DNA of 64,000 nt from Methanobacterium sp. PtaB.Bin024 (GCA_002067065.1 MVPY01000094.1:1-64000); one strand, 5' to 3'; positions 50,790 through 63,176 are shown, counted from the stretch's first letter. Numbers and translations: made by a program. The notes: generated from the sequence alone by a model not told the origin.

Positions 50790-51437
50790 TTCAAATCACC
50801 AAATACTATTTTTTAGGGAATATTTTATTTTTAAACCCTCCATGGAAGGAAAGTTTATAGTTTTGAAGTATATTATTCAAGGTATGTATCCGATTATTAG
50901 TTATGTTTGCAATCTATAAAATTATTCTGGCCCCCTGGATTTTCCTTATTAATTAAACGATTGTGTTTCATTTTTCATGTGTTTATAATATTGAATTACG
51001 TTGTTAGAATGATGTATAGTCTCGAATTTCATTGTTTAAGGATATGTAGTGTCGAATTACGTTGTTGAAAAACTAAATAGAGATAAACAAACACATGGAA
51101 CAATCAAAGATTCTTTTTAAGATTTATGCAAATCAAAACTAAACATGGAAAATGCACGGAATATACACCAGAATCAACAAAATATCACGACAATAACAGT
51201 ATTTTTAGGAGAACTCATAATAACACTAATCTACAAGACCAAAACAGACTTAAAACTCCCTAAAACCCCTAAAGAACTAATATCATGAAGCTAAAATATA
51301 ATATTGGGTTCTTTATATACTGTTAATTGTTCATACCCTGAAAATTTAGACAAATGGTAAAGTATAAGTGTATACAGCAAAAAAATAAATTTATAGTCAT
51401 AAACTAAAACTTAGTATTAAGGGGAGGGCATACTGTT
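50790..51437. other. 648-base intergenic region with three 30-bp periodic repeats
   Basis: It separates divergent aroE and a lipoprotein gene. GAATTACGTTGTT-like units occur at 50993, 51024 and 51054. A 47-codon frame at 51145-51288 has no ribosome site and is not accepted as a gene. TTTATATA (51312-51319) and TTTATAGT (51390-51397) are TATA candidates for the downstream gene. Confidence 0.5.
50993..51066. repeat. GAATTACGTTGTT units at 30-31 bp period
   Basis: Copies at 50993-51005 and 51054-51066 are identical; the middle copy at 51024-51036 reads GAATTTCATTGTT. Starts are 31 and 30 bases apart, about three helical turns. Confidence 0.6.
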
Positions 51438-51797
51438 ATGAAGAAAGAAATTATTGTATTGCTTGTTGTTTGTTCTATTGTAGTTGTAGCTGGTTGTACT
51501 AATCCTTTTCAAAGTGATGATAATGATGAGAAGAACACAACCATCGTGATCCATGAAGATGGCGATTCTTCCAGTGGATCAAGTAGTTCTAGTGGTTCAT
51601 CCAGTAGTGGGTCAACTGTCAAAGCACAAAGTTGTCCTAATTGTGGATATTACCCATGGTATCAGGGTTCCAGGTGTCCTACCTGCGGTTGGGGGGACAA
51701 TGATGGAATACTCTACTGTCCTAGTTGTGGAGCATATGCATTCCATGGTGACAGTTGGAGGAGTGGATACTGTACTGCCTGCGGATATGTCGCCTGA
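51438..51797 (+). CDS. lipoprotein with two zinc ribbons
   Basis: 119 residues. The signal peptide IIVLLVVCSIVVVAGC ends in a lipobox (VAGC, Cys20) for lipid anchoring. A Ser/Gly linker (about 45-60) follows, then CPNCGYYPWYQGSRCPTCGW and CPSCGAYAF with CTACGY, forming two CxxC pairs of zinc-ribbon type. The domains face outside the cell, where zinc ribbons are less common, so metal or redox binding is possible. GGGGAGG precedes the ATG. A related secreted Cys-rich protein lies at 57990-58568. Confidence 0.8.
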   Translation: MKKEIIVLLVVCSIVVVAGCTNPFQSDDNDEKNTTIVIHEDGDSSSGSSSSSGSSSSGSTVKAQSCPNCGYYPWYQGSRCPTCGWGDNDGILYCPSCGAYAFHGDSWRSGYCTACGYVA

Positions 51798-52293
51798 ACA
51801 AGGTTTTTAAAAATTTTTTATTTTTTTATAATCGCCATTCCTAGAAGATAAACAGTCCCATAAAACAATGAAAATTCCAATTAACTTATTTTTTCTTTTT
51901 TTTTGATATTTTTTTGTTTTTTTGTTAACTGTTTTTATATTACATAACCTTTAGATTCATTTAGTCCTTTTTGACCTCTAATTATTAGTATTTTTTAGTG
52001 GTGTCTGCTAAGTCACGTAGTTTTTTAGTATGAAAATTTGGTACATGTCAAAATTAAAGCAAAAAAAACATATTCATCTCTACAGGTTGATCATAGATTT
52101 AAAACTGCTTTAAAAGTTAAAAATAAGATCTTGGAAAATAAAAACGAATAAATTATTTTCGGTGTCTCCTCCAACAGCATAATTTCATATTATAGTGCAT
52201 TAAACAAAATTATGAAAAGTTAATGGAAACTTTTATTTTATTCATATTAGAAAATAGATTATGTTAAAAGTTATCTTAGTTAAAGTAAAGAGA

Positions 52294-52314
52294 TTAAGAT
52301 AAGAGTTATCTTAA
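52294..52314. promoter_or_regulatory. perfect inverted repeat operator upstream of HARP gene
   Basis: TTAAGATAA-GAG-TTATCTTAA is perfect over 9+9 bases. A further half-site TTATCTTA lies at 52271-52278. It ends 38 bases before the TATA element ATTATATAA, a position suited to an activator or repressor. Confidence 0.5.
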
Positions 52315-52352
52315 AGTGAAGATATCATGTTCCAATCTTCAGGATCAGGGGA

Positions 52353-52360
52353 TTATATAA
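52353..52360 (+). promoter_or_regulatory. TATA box for the HARP gene
   Basis: TTATATAA behind GGGGA, 62 bases before the GTG start; typical archaeal TATA distance for a transcript with a short leader and a TGGGGG ribosome site. Confidence 0.45.
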
Positions 52361-52421
52361 TCTTTCTATCCTCCTACATGGCATAAAGATAACGAAATAA
52401 TGATTTTATGGGGGTTTAATC

Positions 52422-53084
52422 GTGATCGCCAAACAGAGGTTCGTTTTAGATACAACTGCCTTTACAGATAACAAGTTAAGGGATACTTATGGAGATGGGG
52501 AACTGGATAAGACTGTAGATACTCTGCTGGACCTGATAGCCCGTTCCAGAATAAAACTCAACATCAGCTGCCACATGCCTCCTATCACCTATAAGGAATT
52601 CACTGACTATATAAGCCGCTATGAATGCCCCCAGGAAACCATGATCAAAGCTGAAACCTGGATAGTGAAAAAATCCCCCAACCGTTACGACACCAAAATA
52701 CCCTCTGAAATATTCTATGAATATGTGCAGGATATGCGAGAACGGATGAACAAGGGTATGCGCATCTCAGAAAGCGCGGTCTGGGAGGCAGCCGTGGAAT
52801 CAATGGTCATGATGTCCCGTGGTGAGAAAAAGACCCAGATCGAAATGGAAGTCATTGGAAAAGCCATTAAAGACTTCAGGAAACGTTACCGTGCAGCACT
52901 TCGTAAAGGGACCCTGGACAGTGCCCCTGATCTGGATGTGCTACTGTTGGCCAAGGAATTGGGAGCCGGAGTGGTGGCAGCAGATGAAGGAATCAAAGTC
53001 TGGGCAGAAAGACTGGGACTCAGATTTTTAAGCGCTAAATCATTCCCAAAAATGTTAAGAGAGTACTTAAAATACTACGAATAA
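52422..53084 (+). CDS. HARP-type protein-only RNase P (formerly RNA ligase partner, UPF0278)
   Basis: 220 residues with a PIN-like nuclease core: RFVLDTTAFTD near the start, an inserted helical domain (about 60-150), and DLDVLLLAKELGAGVVAADE with the clustered acidic residues. This matches the family once called RNA ligase partner and later shown, for the Aquifex homologue, to cleave tRNA 5' leaders without RNA. Archaeal HARPs coexist with RNA-based RNase P and seem dispensable, so its cellular role may be different. GTG start with TGGGGG seven bases ahead. Confidence 0.85.
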   Translation: MIAKQRFVLDTTAFTDNKLRDTYGDGELDKTVDTLLDLIARSRIKLNISCHMPPITYKEFTDYISRYECPQETMIKAETWIVKKSPNRYDTKIPSEIFYEYVQDMRERMNKGMRISESAVWEAAVESMVMMSRGEKKTQIEMEVIGKAIKDFRKRYRAALRKGTLDSAPDLDVLLLAKELGAGVVAADEGIKVWAERLGLRFLSAKSFPKMLREYLKYYE

Positions 53085-53319
53085 GTGAAAATCCATTTAA
53101 CAGGATGATAAAGCCCAATCCTTCGTTGATTCTGGTTATTCATTAAGACCTTTTTAAACTTGAAGTATCAGTAAGAATATTATCTAGTTATAATTCTTAA
53201 ATTTCCAGCACCACTACCTACCTGATTGGAACATTACAAATTAACAAAAAATGTATAAAATTCACTAAAAATTCAAAAAATGAAAATGCAATTCACGTTT
53301 AACAAATAGGAGAATTAGA

Positions 53320-54618
<1,299 letters not shown>

Positions 54619-54681
54619 TTTTTAAATGATTAATTAAATGGAACATTTTAAGAATTGATTAAATTTTTAAGGATTGATTAA

Positions 54682-55083
<402 letters not shown>

Positions 55084-55084
55084 G

Positions 55085-56950
<1,866 letters not shown>

Positions 56951-57104
56951 AAAGATAATCAGCTTATTTTTTTACTTATTTTAGGATGTTTAAAATTTAA
57001 GAAGGATGGGTTTAAAATTTAAGATTATACATCCTGATTTACAATTTAACATCAGAACATGTAGACTAGTAAATGAATCTAAAATACCAAGAAGGAGTAT
57101 AACT

Positions 57105-57854
57105 ATGAAAATCGGTGTTTCGAACCTGGCTTTTTACCCTGAAACCTTTAAGAGGATATTGGAGTATCTTGAAGCACAGGGTGTTGGTTTTTGTGAAATC
57201 ATCAATGAATATCCCTATAATGAAATTGATGAAGACGTGCTGGAATCATATGATGTTAAACTGACTGTGCATGCCCCTCTTTCTGATATTAACCTAGCAT
57301 CCCATAACCAGTCAATACGCACATCCTCCATTAGTGAGGTTAAAAAATCTATGGACAGAGCCGTGAAATGGGATTCTGAGTTGGTGGTAGTTCATCCGGG
57401 GAGTATGCCTGTTTTAGGCAGGAAAATAGAGGAGACAATCTTCCAGTACAATTATGAGTCCCTGCAGGAACTGTCTAACTATGCAGATGATTGTGGAATT
57501 TACATGTGTGTTGAGAACATGCCAGTGATAGAAAGCCTCCTATTCCAGGATTTAAAGGAATTAAATTCACTGTTGGAAGATATAGGTGCATATATGACTT
57601 TGGATGTTGGTCATGCCCATAATTCAGGTTTTTCACCACAGGACATGGTTCAATATCCACTGATAAAACACATCCACCTTAGTGATAATGATGGAACATG
57701 GGATCACCATAATGCACTGGGCACCGGGAGTATAGACTTTGATTCATTCTTTGAAGCTTTGAATGATGTTAACTATGATGGTGTTTTGGTGGTGGAAGTG
57801 AAAAACCCCCAGGATGTTGTTGAAAGTCTAAAATACATTAAAAATAGAGTATAA
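57105..57854 (+). CDS. xylose-isomerase-like TIM-barrel protein (AP endonuclease 2 family)
   Basis: 249 residues: MKIGVSNLAFYPE, VKLTVHAPLSDINLAS, LVVVHPGSMPVLGR, YMCVENMPVIESL, TLDVGHAHNSGFS, HIHLSDNDGTWDHHNALG and VLVVEVKNPQDVVES. Histidines and acids at these strand ends are the metal-binding positions of the xylose isomerase-like/endonuclease IV superfamily. Sugar isomerase, inosose-type or nuclease roles are all possible. AAGGAG lies well placed before the ATG at 57105, so the longer frame from 57006 is rejected. Confidence 0.85.
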   Translation: MKIGVSNLAFYPETFKRILEYLEAQGVGFCEIINEYPYNEIDEDVLESYDVKLTVHAPLSDINLASHNQSIRTSSISEVKKSMDRAVKWDSELVVVHPGSMPVLGRKIEETIFQYNYESLQELSNYADDCGIYMCVENMPVIESLLFQDLKELNSLLEDIGAYMTLDVGHAHNSGFSPQDMVQYPLIKHIHLSDNDGTWDHHNALGTGSIDFDSFFEALNDVNYDGVLVVEVKNPQDVVESLKYIKNRV

Positions 57855-57989
57855 CAATATTTTAACATCCTATTTAATCTAAATAGAATTTTAACATTAT
57901 ATCAAACCCAAAACAGAATTTAATAAGTTAAATTTTTTTTAAAAAACGAAAAATTAAAATCATACAAAAAAAAATGGGAGTGGTTGTTT

Positions 57990-58568
57990 TTATAACAACC
58001 AGTGTTCACCTATTTTATCCAGGTGAAATTGGAGAATAGTTTTATTTACCGTCACATTATCAACACCCCACTCCATAGTAACAGTTTTCTCAGGCTCTTT
58101 AGCCTTTATCAACGATTTTAATGTCAAATTTGTTGAGTGTGCATTAGTTGAGGAGTTTTGTGTTGAATTTGCTGCTTTTTCGATTGTGGATGTATCATTC
58201 TGTGTATTAGTTTTTTCAATTTCATTTGTTTCTGGTTCTTCTTCCACTTGTGCAGGAGTTAATCTTGCTCTTGCACCGTAAGCAGATTTATCGTATCCAG
58301 AACATCCATCGTAATCAGCATCACATCTAGAACAGGTTATTTCACCTTCGTAGGTTCCTTTAGGGTTTACTACCAGACAACCATAGTGATGGCAGAGTGG
58401 ACAGTAGTTTTCCCAGTAGTGATATCCAGATTCACCCCCATACATTCCCCCAGGTATAAAATATCCTCCAATTGATGAAGCACTGCTTACTGGCAATGCT
58501 ACTAATAGAAAAACGACAATCGCCGCTTTATACAAATTTTGCTTAATATAATTCCTCCTTTGGTTCAT
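57990..58568 (-). CDS. secreted Cys-rich protein
   Basis: Up to 192 residues. A signal peptide (YKAAIVVFLLVALPVSSA) leads to CPLCHHYGC and CSRCDADYDGC metal-binding motifs (within about 55-90), then a Thr/Asn/Ser-rich region with many N-x-S/T sequons, ending in a small domain (EKTVTMEWGVDNVTVNKTIL). The ATG at 58568 has no ribosome site, whereas AAGGAGG (58560-58554) lies six bases before an ATT codon at 58547 followed by KQNLYKAAIVVF, an ideal signal-peptide start. Initiation at ATT would be unusual. It resembles the lipoprotein at 51438 in being exported with CxxC motifs. A 33-residue Cys-bearing frame lies just upstream. Confidence 0.7.
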   Translation of the reverse strand: MNQRRNYIKQNLYKAAIVVFLLVALPVSSASSIGGYFIPGGMYGGESGYHYWENYCPLCHHYGCLVVNPKGTYEGEITCSRCDADYDGCSGYDKSAYGARARLTPAQVEEEPETNEIEKTNTQNDTSTIEKAANSTQNSSTNAHSTNLTLKSLIKAKEPEKTVTMEWGVDNVTVNKTILQFHLDKIGEHWLL

Positions 58569-58578
58569 TCCGACAAAA

Positions 58579-58680
58579 TCATGCCAATATCAGGACATGC
58601 CACCCTAGTGGTACCAGTTGGTTTGTCGGTTTGCCACAATCGCCACTAAAGACTATTGGGTTCTTTGAACCACATCCCAT
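58579..58680 (-). CDS. mini-protein with zinc-ribbon-like start
   Basis: A 33-residue frame starts nine bases after GAGGTG: MGCGSKNPIVFSGDCGKPTN, then QLVPLGWHVLILA. Extending to the GTG at 58692 would add FKC and give a C-x-x-C...C pattern, like the N-terminus of a zinc ribbon. It ends 10 bases before the secreted Cys-rich gene and could be its leader peptide or a remnant of a related domain. Too short to place in a family. Confidence 0.4.
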   Translation of the reverse strand: MGCGSKNPIVFSGDCGKPTNQLVPLGWHVLILA

Positions 58681-58692
58681 ACATTTAAACAC

Positions 58693-59035
58693 CTCAAATA
58701 ATTTAAACCAACTTATTATTAACTCTAACACATAATTAAGTCGGATAATTCTCATTAAACGATTATAGAACAGTTAAAATAGATCTAATGATATTATGGA
58801 ATCTATCTTACTATATGAAAATTTAATTGCTATAAAAAAAAACTTGACTTCAATTCTAATAAATCAAAAAAGTTTTTTCTCCATTAAACTTCTATTCTGG
58901 CATTTTAGGGTTGAAGTTACTTATATACTTTGTGCCTATACACTGATTATTCAATCAAATTTTTTATCATAACTATAAAAAGGAAGAATAAAAAAATGAG
59001 TAATAGATTATAAAAATTTGAAGGGGATATCTTCT
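58693..59035. other. 343-base divergent intergenic region
   Basis: AT-rich spacer holding promoters for the leftward secreted protein and the rightward npdG-like gene; TTATATAC at about 58920-58927 is a TATA candidate for the latter. No gene or clear RNA was seen. Confidence 0.4.
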
Positions 59036-59707
59036 TTGAAAATAGGGATAATAGGTGGAACCGGTGATCAGGGACTTGGATTGGCCCTGAGATTTACAAA
59101 AGCAGGTGAACAGGTAATTGTAGGTTCAAGAGATGTTAAAAAGGCTAAAAATGCTGTTAACATCATTGAAAACATGTTGAAATCAGATGAATGTCCCAAT
59201 GTAAGGGGGTTGACCAATGCAGAAGCTGCCAGCAAAGCAGATCTTTTGATTTTGACTGTGCCCCTCCAGGCCCAGATGATAACTTTAAAAAGCATTAAAG
59301 ACCATGTGGAGGGTAAAATATTCATTGATGCCACCGTTCCCATGGAAAGCTGTCTGGGTGGTAGTCCGGTGAGATATGTAAACATGTGGGATGGTTCTGC
59401 CGCTGAAAGAACCGCCAACTTCCTTGAGGATGAAACTGTGAGAGTAGTCTCTGCCTTTAACAATATTAGCGCTGCCAGTCTGACTAACATAGAAAATGAC
59501 ATAGATTGCGATTGTCTGGTCTCGGGCGATGATGTGGAAGCTAAGAAAGTGGCCATGGAACTTGCCGAGAAAATTCCTGGAGTAAGGGCAATTGATTGTG
59601 GTCCCCTGGAAAATGCCAGGATTGTGGAAAAAATAACTCCACTCCTGATAAACCTTAACATCCGCAATAAAATTAAACTGGCTGGTATAAGAATTACCGG
59701 GCTCTAA
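59036..59707 (+). CDS. npdG: F420H2:NADP oxidoreductase-like protein
   Basis: 223 residues with an N-terminal Rossmann motif KIGIIGGTGDQGLGLALRFT and an NADP-type segment VIVGSRDVKKAKNAV (Ser-Arg after strand 2). DLLILTVPLQAQMITLKSIK and FIDATVPMES follow, as in F420-dependent NADP reductase, which moves hydride between F420H2 and NADP. SD AAGGGGAT lies seven bases before TTG 59036; the TTG at 59018 lies upstream of that site and is rejected. Confidence 0.88.
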   Translation: MKIGIIGGTGDQGLGLALRFTKAGEQVIVGSRDVKKAKNAVNIIENMLKSDECPNVRGLTNAEAASKADLLILTVPLQAQMITLKSIKDHVEGKIFIDATVPMESCLGGSPVRYVNMWDGSAAERTANFLEDETVRVVSAFNNISAASLTNIENDIDCDCLVSGDDVEAKKVAMELAEKIPGVRAIDCGPLENARIVEKITPLLINLNIRNKIKLAGIRITGL

Positions 59708-59778
59708 AATTAATTGAAACTCATTAAAATATTAGAAACTAGAAAACAAACTTAAAAAAAGAAATAAGGTTCTTGAAT

Positions 59779-60363
59779 ATGGAATACATAAAAAAAACCG
59801 CAGAAGGAATAGCCAAACATGCACTGGAAGTTATAGACCGCATAAATCAAGAGCAAGTTGAGCTGATGATTGGCTGCATCACTGATTCAGAGTCCACCTT
59901 TATTGTGGGAAGTGGCAGGTCTGAACTGGTGGGTAAATCATTCGCCATGCGCCTGATGCACCTGGGGTTCAGAGTATATGTGGTGGGAGATGTAACCACT
60001 CCTGCCCTCACTGATAAAGACTGCCTGATAGCTATTTCTGGATCTGGGGAAACCAAAACCGTAACCCTGGCTGCTGAAACTGCTAAAGAAGTAGGAACCA
60101 GAGTGGTGGGAATAACAACTGAACCTGACTCCACCCTAGGGAAAAATGCGGATGTAGTGGTTAACATCGAAAGTAAAAGTAAAGTACCCTGGAAATACTA
60201 TACATCACATGTTCTTAAGGGTAACTACGATGACCTGACCCCTATGGGCACTCTTTTTGAGGACAGCACCCATTTATTTCTGGATGGTCTTATAGCATCC
60301 TTCATGGTCCGATTGAATAAAAAAGAAACTGATATGGAAAAATTGCATTCCCAGGACAGATAA
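59779..60363 (+). CDS. hxlB: 6-phospho-3-hexuloisomerase
   Basis: 194 residues of SIS fold: FIVGSGRSELVGKSFAMRL (the phosphosugar loop), AISGSGETKTVTLAAETAK and VVGITTEPDSTLGKNADVVV, with a C-terminal helix HLFLDGLIASFMVRL. PHI interconverts fructose 6-phosphate and 3-hexulose 6-phosphate; with hexulose-phosphate synthase it makes ribose phosphate in archaea lacking the oxidative pentose pathway. The synthase is not nearby. AAGG lies nine bases before ATG 59779. It follows npdG by 71 bases on the same strand. Confidence 0.9.
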   Translation: MEYIKKTAEGIAKHALEVIDRINQEQVELMIGCITDSESTFIVGSGRSELVGKSFAMRLMHLGFRVYVVGDVTTPALTDKDCLIAISGSGETKTVTLAAETAKEVGTRVVGITTEPDSTLGKNADVVVNIESKSKVPWKYYTSHVLKGNYDDLTPMGTLFEDSTHLFLDGLIASFMVRLNKKETDMEKLHSQDR

Positions 60364-60370
60364 TTCAGGG

Positions 60371-60380
60371 CCCCCCCCCC
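60371..60380. repeat. run of ten C bases
   Basis: GGGCCCCCCCCCC directly after hxlB is an unusual homopolymer in an AT-rich gap; a likely length-variable or assembly-sensitive site. Confidence 0.6.
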
Positions 60381-60584
60381 AACATCAGATCCTCATAACC
60401 CTAAAAGATTCCCTAAATAATATCAACCATCTCCATAACATATTTCTCAAGAAAATAGCTTTTAGACTTCCCAGAATCATGAATTTCTGAGGATTAAAAA
60501 TTTCCCCCAATTATAACTTTCTAAGGTTATGAAACTACTTAACAGATTATAAAAAAAGACAGCTGATTAAAAGGTGAAAATAAT

Positions 60585-61097
60585 ATGGACGCAATGTTAA
60601 GAGGAGAGCTGATAGTTATCAATGATCCCAAAGCTGTCGCCCTTCATGAAAAAAGCCACTATGGTAAATTCAACCAGGATGAACTGCAACTCTCACCCAT
60701 GGAAGCCCTTTACCTCCAGGAAAAAGGTAAGATAAAAATTACAGACAATACTAAAAATGGTAAACTTTTATCCCTGGATGAAATGTGGGAGCTGATCCAG
60801 GAAAAAGGCCTTCTATATAAATACATTGTCTTCAGAGACCTACGCAACCGTGGATATATTGTTAAAACCGGTTTCAAGTATGGTTCTGAGTTTCGATTGT
60901 ATGAAAGGGGCAAATCCCCTGGTGATGGTCATTCCGACTTTGTGGTTAAAGTGGTAAATGAAGGCCAGGAGATATCTATCTCCAATTTTTCCAGTTATGT
61001 TCGTGTGGCACATGGAGTTAAGAAGAAACTTCTCTTAGCAGTGGTGGATGATGAACAGGACATAACCTATTACAATGTTGAGTGGACCAGACCATGA
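60585..61097 (+). CDS. endA: tRNA-splicing endonuclease EndA
   Basis: 170 residues, the length of homodimer/homotetramer archaeal EndA. The N-terminal domain (KSHYGKFNQDELQLSPMEAL) and catalytic C-terminal domain are clear: YKYIVFRDLRNRGYIVKTGF and YGSEFRLYERG, the catalytic histidine in GDGHSDFVVKV, and the lysine in AHGVKKKLLLAVVD. It cuts bulge-helix-bulge introns. AAAGGTG lies before the ATG. trpS follows after 73 bases; in archaea tRNA-Trp itself often has such an intron, but the pairing may be coincidence. Confidence 0.95.
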   Translation: MDAMLRGELIVINDPKAVALHEKSHYGKFNQDELQLSPMEALYLQEKGKIKITDNTKNGKLLSLDEMWELIQEKGLLYKYIVFRDLRNRGYIVKTGFKYGSEFRLYERGKSPGDGHSDFVVKVVNEGQEISISNFSSYVRVAHGVKKKLLLAVVDDEQDITYYNVEWTRP

Positions 61098-61170
61098 TGC
61101 TGGAGAGCAAAACTTTATTAACTGATTAAAGAACGATTATTATCATTGAAGATGAATTAAAGGTGATTTA

Positions 61171-62262
61171 TTGATTGATCCATGGAGTTCAGCCATAGTA
61201 AACTATGAAAAACTCATAGAAGAATTTGGAATAAAACCATTCCATGACCTTTTAGGGGATATTGAAAATCCCCATATTCTCATGCGCAGAGGTGTCATAT
61301 TCGGACATCGGGATTATGGTAGGATAGTGAAGGCCATCCGAGAAAAAAACGACTTTGCAGTGGTAACCGGTATGATGCCCAGTGGTAAAATGCACATAGG
61401 TCACAAGATGATTGTGGACCAGTTAATCTGGTACCAGGATAAGGGTGCTGAGATCTACATCCCCATTGCCGACATGGAATCATATTCTGCAAGAGGAATC
61501 AGCTTCCCAGAAGCTAAACAGATTGCAATAGATGAATATATCACCAACTACATAGCTTTAGGATTAGATCCTGATGATGAGAACTTGCACATTTACCTTC
61601 AATCTGAAAACAAGACTGTGCAGGATTTAGCATATAAACTTGCTAAAAAAGTGAACATGAATGAGATGAAATCTATATATGGATTTTCAGGTTCTACAAA
61701 TATAGCACACCTTTACACGCCCCTGATTCAGGTTTCAGACATATTACACCCACAACTAGAAGAATTGGGGGGTCTTAAACCCACCGTGGTTCCAGTGGGC
61801 CCGGATCAGGACCCTCACATACGCCTCACACGAGACATAGCTGAAAGGTTCAAATCCCAGTTCAACTTCATAAGCCCATCTTCAACCTACCACCGCTTCA
61901 TCACCGGACTCACCGGTGGTAAAATGTCAAGTAGCAAACCTAAAACTGCCATATTCCTCAGTGACCCGCCAGAAGTGGCTGAAAAAAAATTGAAGTCTGC
62001 TAAAACTGGTGGGAGAGAAAGTCTCACCGAGCAAAAGGAAAAAGGTGGTGTTCCTGAAGACTGTGTTGTATATGAAATGTTACTCTACCATCTCCTTCAA
62101 TCAGATGTTGAGTTAAATGAGATTTACCAGCAATGTAAGGAAGGCAGTATTATGTGTGGGGAATGTAAAGCCAGGGCTGCAGAGCTGATGAGGAACTTCT
62201 TTAAAGATCTGGAAACAAAAAGAACCAGGGCCAAGGATAAAGCTGAAAGTATATTAAATTAG
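61171..62262 (+). CDS. trpS: tryptophanyl-tRNA synthetase
   Basis: Class Ic synthetase, 363 residues: GMMPSGKMHIGHKM holds the HIGH-type motif (HIGH at about 76-79), PVGPDQDPHIRLTRDIAERF the tryptophan site, and TGGKMSSSKPK the KMSKS loop. The C-terminus has CGECKARAAELMRNFF, the anticodon-binding helices. This is the archaeal/eukaryotic type. TTG start with AAAGGTG about five bases upstream. Confidence 0.97.
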   Translation: MIDPWSSAIVNYEKLIEEFGIKPFHDLLGDIENPHILMRRGVIFGHRDYGRIVKAIREKNDFAVVTGMMPSGKMHIGHKMIVDQLIWYQDKGAEIYIPIADMESYSARGISFPEAKQIAIDEYITNYIALGLDPDDENLHIYLQSENKTVQDLAYKLAKKVNMNEMKSIYGFSGSTNIAHLYTPLIQVSDILHPQLEELGGLKPTVVPVGPDQDPHIRLTRDIAERFKSQFNFISPSSTYHRFITGLTGGKMSSSKPKTAIFLSDPPEVAEKKLKSAKTGGRESLTEQKEKGGVPEDCVVYEMLLYHLLQSDVELNEIYQQCKEGSIMCGECKARAAELMRNFFKDLETKRTRAKDKAESILN

Positions 62263-62329
62263 AAAAGACTTAAAAATAATGTCCATAATAAAATCATACA
62301 TAAAGTATCATAAAGTTCAGGAGTAAACA

Positions 62330-62962
62330 ATGGCCAGGGAAAGATTTGAAGGTGTGTTCAGCGGAATATATCGTCGTAACGAAACTTTTCTCGCTTTATC
62401 AGCTATGATCTTCATATGTTCCGTTTTTATCGGATATGCCTTTGCAGGGATGTTAGAGCCAATAATGGCAAGTATGTTTGGAGAGTTTAAAAGACGTATT
62501 GTGGAAGGCGAGTTAAAGCTTGACACTATATCTATATTTTTAAATAATCTCAAAGTTGCACTGGTGCTCTATGCAGGAGGGATAATCTTTGGACTGGCTA
62601 CTGCCTATTTCCTGATATACAATGGAATCTTCTTTGGTTATGCTGGATCACAGTACCAAATAGGAGACTTCATCATAGCCACCATTCCCCATGGTGTGTT
62701 TGAGATTTTCGGGATCATAATTGCAGGTGCAGCTGGCTTTAGATTGGCAAAAATTGTTATCGACATTTTAAAGGGTACACTTAAAATACAATCCGATTTT
62801 AGCGTTGCAAACCAGCTGAAATTCTTGTTAGAAGTTAATTATGACGATTTTAAGGATACATTAATTATGATGGGCATTGCCATAGTCCTGCTTGTCATAG
62901 CTGCCATAATTGAAGCTAACTTCACTCCGGGCTGGATACAGTACATGAAGGGTGTTATATAA
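62330..62962 (+). CDS. SpoIIM/DUF95-family membrane protein
   Basis: 210 residues with about five membrane segments. FLALSAMIFICSVFIGYAFA begins the first, NNLKVALVLYAGGIIFGLAT the next, and the signature FIIATIPHGVFEIFGIIIAG is the 'P-H-G-x-x-E' motif of stage II sporulation M relatives. In non-sporulating archaea the function is unknown; a membrane remodelling or peptidase-support role is speculative. Ribosome site TCAGGAG precedes the ATG. thrC follows on the same strand. Confidence 0.85.
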   Translation: MARERFEGVFSGIYRRNETFLALSAMIFICSVFIGYAFAGMLEPIMASMFGEFKRRIVEGELKLDTISIFLNNLKVALVLYAGGIIFGLATAYFLIYNGIFFGYAGSQYQIGDFIIATIPHGVFEIFGIIIAGAAGFRLAKIVIDILKGTLKIQSDFSVANQLKFLLEVNYDDFKDTLIMMGIAIVLLVIAAIIEANFTPGWIQYMKGVI

Positions 62963-63176
62963 CCAAATTTCGGTTCATACATAATAAATGGATGAATTCC
63001 ATCTTTTTTGAGAAAAATTTCAACAAATTTTTTTAATCCAAGAATAATAATTATAGGTATTCAAATTTTAATCCAGGATTTGTTGTAGGTATTCAAAAAA
63101 ATAATTTCCAATAGTATGAGATTTATAGTAAATAAAATGTTTATTCAAAATGTTAAAAGATATTAAAGGTGATATT

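Larger units (their letters stand above)
51798..52421. other. 624-base intergenic region with regulatory repeat
   Basis: T-rich runs after the lipoprotein stop (51805-51925) suit termination. A short basic frame at about 52033-52151 (TYSSLQVDHRFKTALKVKNK) has no ribosome site and may be a gene remnant. The right end holds a 9+3+9 inverted repeat (52294-52314) and a TATA element (52353-52360) for the HARP gene. Confidence 0.5.

Noticed and set aside
50993..51066. CRISPR array
   Set aside because: There are only three partial units of 13 conserved bases, no leader and no cas genes in the window.
51145..51288. 47-codon frame between aroE and the lipoprotein gene
   Set aside because: It has no ribosome site and no recognisable domain; it may be a decayed fragment but cannot be supported as a gene.
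60364..60584. RNA gene in the hxlB-endA gap
   Set aside because: Apart from the C-run no stable stem or conserved RNA motif was seen.
61846..61860. GGTTCAAATCCC resembling a tRNA T-loop
   Set aside because: It is inside trpS coding sequence (ERFKSQ) with no surrounding cloverleaf arms.
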